Below, piece by piece: positions 10,385 through 20,521 of a stretch of DNA of 64,000 nt (positions within the stretch are counted from its first letter, which is position 1; each line of letters begins with the position of its first letter). The position numbers and the translations under genes were made by a program. The DNA is from Asterias rubens (lineage: Eukaryota; Echinodermata; Asteroidea; Forcipulatida; Asteriidae). The notes below the pieces were generated by a model that worked only from the letters and a program-made list of their open reading frames with translations, had not been told where the DNA came from and did not search any database. The DNA lies in assembly GCF_902459465.1 (NCBI RefSeq), contig NC_047068.1:21723195-21787194 (forward strand), written 5' to 3'.

Positions 10385-10572
10385 TTCTAAAGGCGCTCTG
10401 CACGCAAACTTGCTAAGCAAATAATAGTACTGCTTAGTAGAATCAGTTTACCAGCCAAAAGTACATTAAGTTTGAGTTGTTGTGGCTGGTGCCCCACTCA
10501 ATTTCTTCTTGGCAAAAAAAAAAATTGTCAAGCAGTAATTTTCTGCTCAACAGCTTTTAAAATGATATTGGA
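10385..10572. mobile_element. Family B fragment
   Basis: ACTTGCTAAGCAAATAATAG, GTTTACCAGCCAAAAGTACA and CAAGCAGTAATTTTCTGCTC are internal family B blocks. The outer ends are degraded. Confidence 0.5.
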
Positions 10573-10587
10573 CCCATTCATGTATGA

Positions 10588-10735
10588 CACTCATGATAGT
10601 TAGTCCTAACTTAGGACTAGTCCTAGAACTCTTTGGAGTTTATACAAAACTTAAGGCTAGTCCTAAGTTAGGTCGAATAACTAACTCATCCTAACTCAAG
10701 ATAACACTAGTCTTAATTCTTTGTGAAATCCACGT
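10588..10735. mobile_element. CCTAACTTAGGACTAGTCCTA palindromic MITE
   Basis: Inverted copies of GTCCTAACTTAGGAC face each other (10601-10625 and 10655-10680), joined by TTTGGAGTTTATACAAA. Related sequence occurs at 23235-23390 and 42600-42715. Confidence 0.55.
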
Positions 10736-11188
10736 TGCCTTCGGCTCGGGCTTTTATCACATGGCAATTCGACCCTGCCAGCTTTAATCGGCCATGTAAG
10801 AACTCGTCGCTACCCTTATATTCCCTTAATTCTTATAGGGTAAAATCATACTGAGTACTATACCATGAATACAATAATTACATACATGTACATTGTTTTT
10901 AAACGTACATTGTTTTTAAACAAACATTGTTAACGCCAACCCTGTACATGACTGTTGTTAGTAACTGCCAAGAAAACCTTAGACTAATAATAGTACTGCG
11001 TAGGTATTTAAGTAATTTAGGTCCACATAATTAAAATTTCCAGAACTTTAAACAGATTATAATTATGTCAAAGTATATTTACATTCAAGGAAGCTGAAAA
11101 GTATAATTTTGCAATATATAGTCTTGTTTAGTTGACACTCTGCACAGTTACCAATACATCAAACATAGTTAATGGATGGATTCCAAGC
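10736..11188. other. 3' flank of the TMEM220-like gene; no other feature
   Basis: AT-rich, with an ATGTACATTGTTTTTAAACG direct duplication near 10885-10920. No gene seen. Confidence 0.4.
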
Positions 11189-11194
11189 TTTATT
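11189..11194 (-). terminator. Polyadenylation signal of the TMEM220-like gene
   Basis: AATAAA on the minus strand, 17 bases after the predicted TGA stop at 11212-11214. Its position favours the phase-consistent C-terminus of this gene. Confidence 0.5.
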
Positions 11195-11211
11195 GTTACT
11201 ATTTAAAGCAT

Positions 11212-13810
11212 TCAAAATACGTCTCCACAGTGGCTGAAATGTGATTGATAGCATGCCCCCCAGAGTATTAGTGGTGCACATCCAAGCAGAACGAATGACC
11301 AGATCAGCGCACTCTGCTGCTTTGTAGATGTTATGCTGCAATGTGTAAAAAAGAGATATTAGAGATCAAGTTAGACCAGCAAAGATACAAAGTTCACACT
11401 ATGTTCAAGTTCAGGTGAATGAATTCAGGCTGCCTGGGTCATGATGCTGCTTAACAACTTTGCTTAAAGTTCTAAGTATCTTTTTTTTGTGCTGCTTTTT
11501 AGATGTTAGGCTACAACACATAAAAAGGGGGAATATTAAAAAAAAACATAGACCAGCAAAGATACAGTTAGCCAGGGGTGTCTGGTTGTTTTTTTGGACA
11601 CCATGTTTTCAATTTGGACACCCTGTTTAATCTGTCAATGTAAATGTATTGAAAGTAAACAACTTGTACACCCAGTTTTTAAATTGTCAAAAAACGTTAA
11701 TAGAACCTTGTTGTGGAATCTAATGGTACTGGGAGATAACTCACAATTTAACACGGCTGCTGAACTTGCAAATCAGTATCCACATCAGGGCTATAAGAAG
11801 ACCAAACAGCTCTCTAGTTTAACAAAACAAAAATGGCAAGAAAGATGAAAATGGGACAATAACTGAATGATTAACAAAAAGTCAAAGAATTTATAAAATG
11901 ATTGAGTTAATAAAATGATTTTTAAAATGTAAAAGAATGATTTTGTTTGTTGCGCCTACCTTCCTTCTTCTAAAGCTAGGGGGTTTATCATCTCTTTCTT
12001 CATTTGCTGTCTGGTTTGGAACGTCAGTACAGCGATTCCCACAGCACATAAACACATGTGTACAGTGGCTGTAACATGCCAACACATAGAGTCTATTGGA
12101 AAGCAAAAGCACAACATTATAATAATCTTTTAGTAGTAACATTGACTGATTATGCAATTTTTAGGCAAAATAGCCCCTGAAAGCTCTTTGCATAATCATG
12201 ACCCATGGGCCTATTTTCATCAAGCTGTTCAGATAAAAAAACACTCCTTAATAAATTTCTTTGCTGTCGGTACAATGTTTACTTCATGGAGTGTTGGCGG
12301 GAAGCCTGTTTTAGTTAAGCAAAACTAATATTTTCCTGTGCTTAGCAGGTTTCTGTGCTTACAGGCTGTATGAAAAATCATATGCCGATTAGTACAAGGA
12401 ATAACTTGGAAAAATTATCTAACATGAGCTGGAAGCTCATTCCATAGTTCTGTACCTAGGTAGTTTAAATTTACCATCCATGGCTCTAGGAGCCATCAGA
12501 ACTTTAGTTCAATGTGATTGACGCATGGGAAAAGGCATGGTTAGAATCCCAATATTTTATTATCAGTTTGACAGAACAATAAGATCCTTGGGTTGTCATC
12601 ACTTACCAACTGCATCGCTAGACCACACGATGGACGAACAAAGAAAACTTGGAATCATGTAGACTGGCTAATGATCAACAAAATAAATGTGAAGAAAAAT
12701 TTATACCTTTGTTTATATATTTAAAAATTTGATTAACTTGATATTTAATGATCTGAAATCTGCATATAATACTATGATAAGTGGCTTGATTTTAGGAAGA
12801 AAAGATAAAAGTAATACTTACAATCCAAAGATAAGGATCTGTGTCATTTAACTGCAAGAAAACAGGAACAGAACGGTCATTGTTTTATAAGTCTTGCATA
12901 CTTTATTGTTTCGTATTACAGGCCTCAAACTAACCAACGCACCCCATGGCAATGCCGTGAGGTTTTTGATGTTGTGTCCTTTGCAAAGTTCCAATATTAC
13001 AAATTTACAATTTCCTCCAAAATTCAGTATTTTTCAGCAAGGTATATGATGGGTGATGTTTAAGTATAAAACCTACTCCTTTTGTAAGGGTTTACAAGGT
13101 GTTGCTGGCGCAATATGCTGTGGCACAATATGCAACCAATCAAACAAGAAACACCAAGGCGAACCCCTTCTCTTTTGGATAAGTGCACTGGGTTCTTTTA
13201 CAGGCATTACACAGCACACAGCTTTATGTCCCATCCAAAGGACGAAGCAATAATGATTAAGTGTCTTGCTTAAGGACACAAGTGTCAAGACCGGGACTCG
13301 AACCCACACCCTGCTGATCAGAAACACCAGGGCCCAATTTCCTAGAGCTGCTAACATGCTAAGCACACAAATTTGCTAAGCATGAAATTTCTTCCCCGAT
13401 AAAACAGGATTACCAGCCAAATTTCCATTTGTTGCATAGTGATTGTTACTGGTGTTCAGCTTTTGTTTGCTTATCCTGAAAATCACATGGAAATTTGGTT
13501 AGTAAACCTTGTTTTATCAAGGAATAAATGTTATGCTAAGAAAATTTTTGTGCTTAGCAGCTCTATGAAATTGGGCCCTAAGCTTGAGTCTGGGGTTCTG
13601 ATCCGCTTGGCCTCGACAATAGAAAGTAGAAACCTGTACCTGTACAAATGCAGCCAAAGCAAAGAATACAGCCATGACAGCATTGATACCAGACCACAGC
13701 CAACGATGCGGAGTTGTGACCTTGCCATCTTTGGTCATGACCTTTGACTCGTTGTCTGACCCCAAGGATAGGTTGGGCTTGACCAAACCAGGACCAGTTA
13801 ATGAGTCCAT
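11212..13810 (-). CDS. TMEM220: TMEM220-like four-helix membrane protein
   Basis: Five minus-strand exons, 13640-13810, 12822-12851, 12607-12667, 11960-12092 and 11212-11335, join in phase with GT-AG introns into 172 residues (TMEM220 proteins are about 160). Hydrophobic segments lie in exon 1 (NAVMAVFFALAAFVQ), exon 3 (VYMIPSFLCSSIVW), exon 4 (VTATVHMCLCAVGIAVLTF) and exon 5 (SALIWSFVLLGCAPLILWGA). Family hallmarks are FFALAAFVQLNDTDPYLW across exons 1-2, then Y.IP, and LALEEG at the end of exon 4. The function of TMEM220 is poorly defined. An acceptor (TTTTTTTACAG) sits directly before the ATG, so a non-coding first exon probably lies upstream. The last exon is odd: the phase-consistent frame ends HCGDVF, but an overlapping frame (DLVIRSAWM) looks more like the vertebrate segment. 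Exons 1-4 are secure; the C-terminus is uncertain. Confidence 0.75.
11320..11575. repeat. Direct duplication around the last TMEM220 acceptor
   Basis: TGCTGCTTTGTAGATGTTAT at 11317 recurs as TGCTGCTTTTTAGATGTTAG at 11491. AGACCAGCAAAGATAC recurs at about 11373 and 11552. A segment covering the start of the last exon and its acceptor was thus copied once, about 175 bp away. Confidence 0.55.
12205..12370. mobile_element. Family B fragment in a TMEM220 intron
   Basis: GGGCCTATTTTCATCAAGCT starts the block; TTAGTTAAGCAAAACTAATA and GTGCTTAGCAGG follow, ending CAGGCTGTATGAAA. Confidence 0.5.
12375..12416 (+). repeat. 42-bp exact repeat of 4687-4728
   Basis: The segment beginning AAATCATATGCCGATTAGTA and ending CTTGGAAAAATT is identical at 4687-4728. 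The flanks differ. The parent element is not recognised. Confidence 0.6.
13090..13330 (-). repeat. tRNA-derived SINE, minus orientation, in TMEM220 intron 1
   Basis: The minus strand carries GTTCGAGTCCCGG (box B), GACACTTGTGTCC, AAGACACTT and AAGAGAAGGGGTTCGCC. The body matches the copy at 600-875. It joins a family B element at 13330. Confidence 0.6.
13330..13579. mobile_element. Family B MITE, near full length
   Basis: The left end is GGGCCCAATTTCCTAGAGCT and the right end is AGCTCTATGAAATTGGGCCC. Internal TGCTAAGCA and TTACCAGCC are mirrored by GGTTAGTAAACC and TGCTTAGCA. It lies in the first intron of the TMEM220-like gene, about 60 bases from the exon 1 donor. Confidence 0.75.
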
Positions 13811-13849
13811 CTGTAAAAAAATAAATGATCATAAATATTTTGTTTCTTG

Positions 13850-13965
13850 CTAAGACTAGAATAGTATTGCCTAAGAGAAACAGGTTACAGTTGTCATTGT
13901 TATGGCTGGTGCTTGACTCAATTTTGGCTCGGCAAAGAATTGTCCAGCAGTATTTTCTGCTTAAG
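13850..13965. mobile_element. Family B fragment leading into a satellite
   Basis: Motifs CTAAGA, ACAGTTGTCATTGTTATGGC, TGCTTGACTCAATTTTGGCT and GTCCAGCAGTATTTTCTGCT are internal family B sequence. The terminal AACAGCTTTATGAGAT seeds the 42-bp tandem array that follows. Confidence 0.5.
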
Positions 13966-14217
13966 AACAGCTTTATGAGATCGTCCTTTCTATTTCTAGA
14001 AACTATAAACAGCTTTATGAGATCGTCCTTTCTATTTCTAGAAACTATAAACAGCTTTATGAGATCGTCCTTTCTATTTCTAGAAACTATAAACAGCTTT
14101 ATGAGATCGTCCTTTCTATTTCTAGAAACTATAAACAGCTTTATGAGATCGTCCTCTCTATTTCTAGAAACTATAAACAGCTTTATGAGATCGTCCTTTC
14201 TATTTCTAGAAACTATA
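13966..14217. repeat. Six-copy 42-bp tandem repeat
   Basis: The unit starts AACAGCTTTATGAGATCGTC and ends TTTCTAGAAACTATA. Copies are almost identical: one has CTC for TTT, and the last ends ACTATACAAAAT. Because 42 is a multiple of three and the unit has no stop, a 133-codon frame results (repeat NSFMRSSFLFLETI). I do not regard it as a gene. Confidence 0.85.
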
Positions 14218-15990
14218 CAAAATTAATAAGGCTCTATGTGATTGTGAGCCTTGTTCTTCTGTTGGAATCAAACATTTTGAACCGCTGTATCGAAAGCTTT
14301 AAATATGTTTTTAAAATGGTCATTGACAGATCAATATATTATGGCCTATTTTTTACTTTTTATTTTATAGTCAGCACTACCTTCAGTTTCCTTTTTGTAC
14401 TATGCACGTGCACCTGTCCTTATTAACTTTCCCAACACACATTCACAATGCTTTTGAGGCATCCCCATTCATTGTATCTCCTGTCATAATATGTGGAGAT
14501 CATCACCATGGAGATAAAACAAGTGTTATCTCATCTATTTTATTAAATTTACATAAACCATACATTCACTGCACCATATGGCACAATGGGTGCAATGAAT
14601 GTGTCACAAAGAAATAGTATTACACTATGCGTAAACATCAAAACACTGATTATCGTTCTGCATGCATTTTTTATGCATTACCAGGTCCAGAGGAAGGTCA
14701 TTATTGGAATATTGAACAAGTCAGAGTGACTAGTTTCTTCCTGCAAATACAATGTATGGTCAAGTTGGACTCCAGAACCGAGGCCAAGCAATGGTCCAAT
14801 CCAGTCCAACAGCCTCCATGCACGGTCCTCCATGCTATAAAACACTCACCATGCACTCACTAACTAACATTAATAACATGCATAGCCAAAGGCAAAGCTG
14901 AGCAAATAGGCAGTTGCACAAAACGAGTTCAGTTGGCTAGCCTATCTTATCTATCGTAGCGTCATACGTTATCGACCCTCATATGTTTTCGGTCCCCAAC
15001 TTTGATTCCCGTTTACCGCGAGATTGTGCAAGCTGCACCGGTGAGAGAAGCTATGCAGTTTACTCACGGTCTGTATTTCCATCAGGCTTAATCATGCTGA
15101 GAATAAAGTTTCCTGTCGTTGTTAATGTTATGCTCAAACATTTATAAAATTATTGAGTTTTGGTACTAATCACTACTAGTGCACTATTATTATGCCAACA
15201 TTCAAATGAGTCAAAGAAACATAATCCAACCTCGAAAGTTCAAAACAAAATTACTATCTGCTAAATTGAGTTTCATTCTGCTTTAGTCACTAGATGGATC
15301 ACGTGAGGTGGTTACTCTTTGGGATTCTATGGTGTGCAAATGTGGGGAAAATATTAAAATATTTTAAGTAAAAATGACAACAATTTTTTTTATTTTTATT
15401 TACTGCATACTGTAATAAATTCCGATAAGCGTAATAAATATTAAGTCTAAATTAAAGAGAAAACATCATAGATTGGTTTATTATCTCCCGAAACCAAACA
15501 TTACTGGTCTGAAATGGGGGAAAACGGATTGTTATGAAGTGTGTGTGCTTCAAGGGGGGGGGGGGGGGGGGGGGGGCGGTGGGGTGTTTTACTTTCATGC
15601 CTTATGATACCTCTGGATTCTAATATTGTAGCCATAATGCCTTGGGACAAAAATGTAATTAATTTTGTTAAGTAGTAATTGAATCATATTTTTGATTTAT
15701 TTTGCACGTCATACTAGCTTCTGAACATTCAATAAAATACCAACCAATGAAAGGTGTGAAAACATATGACGTTGCTCCAATGTCACGCATGCATAAGCAC
15801 TGTTAATGGCGGACTGTCTCTCGCAACGTAAAACAAAAACTTAACAAATTTCAACACACCATGAAGTGTAAGTGTTATTGGCAAAAAATTTGATCGACGA
15901 TTTGAAGAAAACAAATTTAGTTTTTGATTGTGAACAGTTTTCCTGTTATCCTACTGAGAACACATGACACCAGTGACCAGGATATTCTAT
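14218..15990. other. Upstream region of the TMEM220-like gene; no gene recognised
   Basis: On the minus strand CAGACC followed by GTGAGTAA (donor near 15065) could end a non-coding first exon; this is weak. A G-run at 15554-15576 is the only simple repeat of note. CATGCATAAG and AATGGCGG near 15787-15810 may be promoter-proximal. No other coding sequence is seen. Confidence 0.3.
15554..15576 (+). repeat. Homopolymer (G)23
   Basis: Uninterrupted G-tract, prone to quadruplex formation and to length error in assemblies. Confidence 0.9.
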
Positions 15991-16534
15991 GCAAAATTGC
16001 TGGACGAAATCGTTCACTGATGTAGATCAAATAGTTACCTTATTACCGGCTACAGTTGGGTACCCTACAGTTGGTGATGTTGGGATCCGAGCTGAGTTAT
16101 GCAACCATTTGGACAGGTGATTAATAATGTCACAAACACACCGGGCCTGCCGACAGAGTCGAATCCAAGAGTATGGTACGTAGAGGAGGGAACCACGGGG
16201 AAAGACCCCGAATTAAAAAGAATTGTTGTTGTTTTGATGAAGCGCCCTCTGTTGTCGGTGTTTATATTTTTGGTCAAACCCTCGTGCGTCCTTTCGCAGC
16301 AGCTAAACAAACTTAGTAAACTTGGTAAGTTTAGATTTCTCATTACAACCATTCTCAAAAAACACTGTTCTATACTTCTCAGTTGCTCTCAAGATGTGTT
16401 AACTATCGACCATAGTACGTGTTTATGCTCAATACTTGTGTCAAACCAACAACTGTGTCCAACTTTTCCTTGATAGTTTCTGTGACACATGTCACTGTAC
16501 GTGTGTTTTCACAGTTTTCAGTATACAAATGTTG

Positions 16535-16646
16535 CACGCTGTGACGAGGTCCATGGCGTTTTGTACTCTCGAGGGGGAAAATGGAACCCGTGGCGAAGCC
16601 GAAGGTGCCATTTCCCCTCGAGGGTGTACAAAACCCATGGACCCCA
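16535..16646. repeat. Long imperfect hairpin
   Basis: Left arm GCACGCTGTGACGAGGTCCA, GGCGTTTTGTACTCTCGAGG and GGGAAAATGG pairs with right arm CCATTTCCCCTCGAGGG, TGTACAAAACCCATGGACC and CCAGTCACAGCGTGC. Arms are about 50 bp with a loop of about 20. No family is recognised; it could be a foldback transposon or a transcribed stem-loop. Confidence 0.7.
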
Positions 16647-16729
16647 GTCACAGCGTGCCTGTGTATTATAACTGTTATTCCTCTTCTCAAAGTTCTGTTG
16701 TCATCTTCAAACATTACCGACGGACTATT

Positions 16730-17800
16730 TATTAATTGTTAAATAAGCAGACGAACAAGAAACAATTCCTTGAACCCGCAGTTGTTTCGTACACATCACT
16801 GGAAATCGACCAACGCCTGGAACGATCAAGGTGATGTACACCGGTGTATACTTCTAGAAACTATAAGGCTCCCCTGTGAGCCTTATATAGGGGTCTCATA
16901 CTAACTTTAAAGGGCCTTTTTAACGCTATACGTTTTTCAAATCCGCATTGATGGGTGAAAGTTTCTAGCCAGCCAGAACTGAAGTTTCATGTGTACTGTA
17001 CACCTAAAGCTTTCCCCATCCTACTCAATATACATTCATAATGCTTGTATTTGGGGTTTGCCCCCTGGACCCCCACCAGGCTTCGCCCCTGGACCCCATC
17101 AGGGGCCGTAAGGCCGGCCCCTGGACCCCAACCAATAAATTGGTTTGAGCCCTCCTCAAAAAACATAATCCTGGGTGCGCCGTTGACCGCACGGCAACGA
17201 CCCTGCAAGGTTTTAAACGGACGCTTACAGAATTTTTTTTGTTCACAGATTGACAAAGAATTTACAGGGTATACAGAAGATAATGGCGAAAGACTTATCT
17301 TGAAATATTATTCCATGAAATGCTTTACTTTTTGAGAAAACATTAAAACAATATCAATTCTCGATTGGAGTAGCGACAATTTCTGGGGTATTTATGAATA
17401 TGAAACACAAAAATGTAGCGTGTTCTGTGTCATAATTCAGTGATTTTCATATCAACGGTTTGTCGAAAATTTATTTAATTTACATGGTCAATTTTTTATA
17501 TTTAGATATATATTTTTTTAAACAGTCATGTTTTGTTTGTCTTCGTCGTTGCGTTTAAACTGTTTTTTAGCGTGCAATTGAGCCATTATTGTCCCCTTCT
17601 GAAGGGTACTTTCAATTTTAAAAAATCTTCACGATATATCATATCGACGATATTTAACTGTCAAAACCTGCCAGTCAACATTTTTGATATCGTTCAGGGT
17701 GAGCATGATACGGAAAGTTATATACGGAAAGTGTATTTTGATTTTGACTTAACTTGACTTTACTCTAATGTTTGAAGAAAAACAATTCTGTTTTTTTTTG
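16730..17800. other. Intergenic; low-complexity TE debris
   Basis: CCCCTGGACCCC(A/C) is repeated at 17060-17130 and resembles the inner part of the 19364-20023 element (CCCCCTGGACCCCCACCGG). The rest is AT-rich and unremarkable. Confidence 0.4.
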
Positions 17801-17803
17801 TTG

Positions 17804-18590
17804 GTGTATGTTGAGTATGGGATCTATTGTGTACAAACGTATCTTTAACTAAGTTGTGGCTCAAATTGTAAAATAATCTGACCAACTGCAATAGGAGACT
17901 TTTTGGGACGATAGGTGGCAGCAGACTTACCGGGTAAAGCCATTGTTCTCAGAATTATGCGCATGCTCAGAACTACGTAAACAATGGAAATTGGTGGTGT
18001 ATGTTGAGTATGGGATCTATTGGGATCTATTGTGTACAAACGTATCTTTAACTAAGTTGTGGCTCAAATTGTAAAATAATCTGACCAACTACAATAGGAG
18101 ACTTTTTGGTACGATAGGTGGCAGCAGACTTACCGGGTAAAGCCATTGTTCTCAGAATTATGCGCATGCTCAGAACTACGTAAACAATGGAAATTTACCC
18201 GGTAAGTCTGCTGCCATCTAGCGTTGGAAAGTCTCCCATTGGGCTTGACCAAAACTACAACTGGCTCTAACCAACTGGGTTGCCCAACTTCGAATGGGTC
18301 ACCCAACTTCGAATGGGCCAACTGCGAACGGGCCGCCCAACTTCGAATGGGTCGCCCAACTTCGAATGGGCCAACTTCGAATGAAACGCCCAACTACGAA
18401 TGGGTCGCCCAACTTCGAGTGAACCAACTTCGAATGGGCCGCCCAACTTCGAATGAGCCGCCCAACTTCGAATTGCGAATGGACCACCCAACTTCGAATG
18501 AAACGCCCAACTTCGGTTGGACCACCCAACTTCGAATGAAACGCCCAACTTCGAATGGGCCGCCCAACTTCGAATGGGAATGAGGTGATG
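17804..18590 (+). repeat. Family D element with duplicated leader and minisatellite
   Basis: A leader of about 190 bp is present twice (17804-17985 and 17998-18192); both contain GTACAAACGTATCTTTAACT and GGTGGCAGCAGACTTACCGG. An inverted partial copy follows at 18193-18240 (ACCCGGTAAGTCTGCTGCC). An array of CCCAACTTCGAATGGGCCG-type units runs from about 18280 to 18575. It has no coding role. Confidence 0.75.
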
Positions 18591-19030
18591 GATACTGCTA
18601 TGTGATAGCAGTGCTGTAAGAAACATCAGGCCTACGTCATTTTAAATACACACATTACATAAACGTTTCAAGAACGTTCGTCATGCTCTGGCACTGCAAA
18701 GAGATAAGAGACCACCAAGGCTAGATGTGAAGCAATATATAGTTTATGGGTTGAGCCAAAATTTAAAATTTGAAGTCAGAAAAAACTCAAAGTTTAACGG
18801 CTTCATGTTTCAGCGCAAACAAGTCTGATTTGCCTGTGAGCTTGTTTAAAAAAAATTTACATGTACAACAATCCTGGAAAATATCGTCTTAAAAAAAAAG
18901 AATTCTGTTACAATATATTGTATCGTGTTGATAATATCATCATATCGTCCAGATTTGATGTATTATGTTGCGCCCACAAAGATATTTCATAAGTTATGTT
19001 GTCTTTTAACTATCAAAAGACGAAATAAAC
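18591..19030. other. No feature seen
   Basis: AT-rich intergenic stretch without recognisable elements. Confidence 0.4.
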
Positions 19031-19036
19031 CTTGTC

Positions 19037-19170
19037 GGGGGGGGGGGGGCTACTCTGATCGGGGCGACTTTGTTGGGGGCATCATTGTTAGGGAGCAAGT
19101 TTGTACCTGGAGGGGGCGAGCTTGCTGGGTGCAACTTTGCAGGGGACAACTTTGTGGGGGCCACTTTGTC
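19037..19170. repeat. G-rich minisatellite (GGGGGCGACTTTGT type)
   Basis: Imperfect units of about 16-19 bp contain GGGGG followed by (C/A)AACTTTG. They start with a G13 tract and read GGGGCGACTTTGTTGGGGGC and so on. The apparent protein is compositionally absurd. Confidence 0.6.
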
Positions 19171-19299
19171 AGGGGGTGAGATGACTGGTTTCCGTACTAC
19201 CTAGAGTGCCTATATATGTACCAGTGATAGCTATTGTACAGTATTTTGACTGCTGATGGTGAAGGCATACTATTGCTAGGCACTAGTGGTCTTGGAAAA

Positions 19300-19332
19300 C
19301 TTTCCGTGTTCCGCCACCACTTTTTCGCTTAT
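19300..19332 (+). mobile_element. Family C end fragment
   Basis: CTTTCCGTGTTCCGCCACCA followed by CTTTTTCGC matches one terminal repeat of the family C MITEs at 43.4 and 43.7 kb. Confidence 0.5.
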
Positions 19333-19363
19333 GTTTACAGAAAGGAATATCACATAGAGTAAT

Positions 19364-20023
19364 TCCAGGCGAGGATCCAGGGGGGGGGCAAGGGGGCACG
19401 TGCCCCCCTGGTAAATTAAAATTTTAAAAAGGCGAGAGGAATGATGCCTCTTCATTTAAATTTTGTACCAGAATTATCACAAGGCCCAACAATATTTTGT
19501 GGATAAACTTTTACTGCATTATTTTGTATTACTTTTAAGTCATTTCAGATAAAGTTAAAGGGTCCACTAAATGTCTCTGAGAAGGCCTTAGATTGCACCT
19601 GAGTGCATCTATGACATAAAGTTTTCCCAGGGCTCTAAAGCGGGCCCCGGTAATGGCGTCATGCTTCACGCTCGCAATTTCAGATAACAAAAACACTTAT
19701 CGACAATGGCAGCGTAAATTCAGTTTATTGTCAACAAGAGGGAGAAGCATCTCACTGATAGACTCAAGAGATGTGTGATTAAAACTTTCTTGGAGTCGCA
19801 CGTTATTGTACATAAGTTTTCCAGTAAAATTAGATGACTGATATTGATAAAAAATGCTTAGTGTTTCTTGAACTTTGTATTTAGGCACACGGAGGCTTGA
19901 TTTTTTTCGGCACAAAAACTCCAAAAGCACATAGCTCCCGTGGGCTTCACCCCCTGGACCCCCACCGGTATGACTACAAAGTTTTGCCTTCCGGTTAAAA
20001 AAATCCTGGATCCGCGCCTGAAA
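19364..20023. mobile_element. TIR element with CAGGCGCGGATCCAGG-type ends
   Basis: The left end is CAGGCGAGGATCCAGGGGGG and the right end is CCTGGATCCGCGCCTG. Next to the left end lies GGGGGCACGTGCCCCCC. The roughly 650 bp interior has no transposase frame. A solo end, CAGGCGCGGATCCGGGG, is at 35045. Confidence 0.6.
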
Positions 20024-20443
20024 TCATACTATTTTACTTCAAATTGAATGAAAAACTGGTGGTAGGATCTGGGCAATTTCTGTTTTTCTGTGCTTAGTAA
20101 GTATTTGCGCTTACAACCTTTTCATTATCTTGTCTTTATGCATCTAGATGTACACATATGCAAGAGAGCCAGTCCCAGCATAGTTGGATGTGAGTGACTC
20201 CGGGCTTCCAACAAACCTTGGTGGTCTTGGAAGAATCACTGTTTGTATCAGCAGGTAAGTTGTCATAGTTGTTGTAGAATTGTTATATCGCCCTCTACAG
20301 ATTAGTTTCACTCATGATCTATGCATTTTCGGATTCCTATTTAAAAAAATCTGGACTGTTGAGTTCAAGAGAATGTACACAAACTAAACCTATTGTTGTC
20401 AAAGAACTTTGAAACTAAAGGACACTTGAAGTCTTCATTTTAA

Positions 20444-20521
20444 AGGCACTGGACACTAATGGTACATGCAATTACTCAAAATAATTATTAGCATAAAGCC
20501 TTACTGGGTAACGAGTAATGC
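20444..20521 (+). mobile_element. Family A left-end fragment interrupted by a SINE
   Basis: TTAAAGGCACTGGACACTAA leads to GGTAACGAGTAATG and stops where a SINE head begins. The copy was truncated, or the SINE inserted into it and removed the right part. Confidence 0.6.

Noticed and set aside
13825..14226. 133-codon open frame with repeated NSFMRSSFLFLETI
   Set aside because: It is only the translation of a six-copy 42-bp satellite whose unit happens to be a multiple of three without stops.
16403..16735. Open frames of about 100 codons on both strands
   Set aside because: They run through the long hairpin at 16535-16646, whose arms give similar peptides on both strands. No homology recognised.
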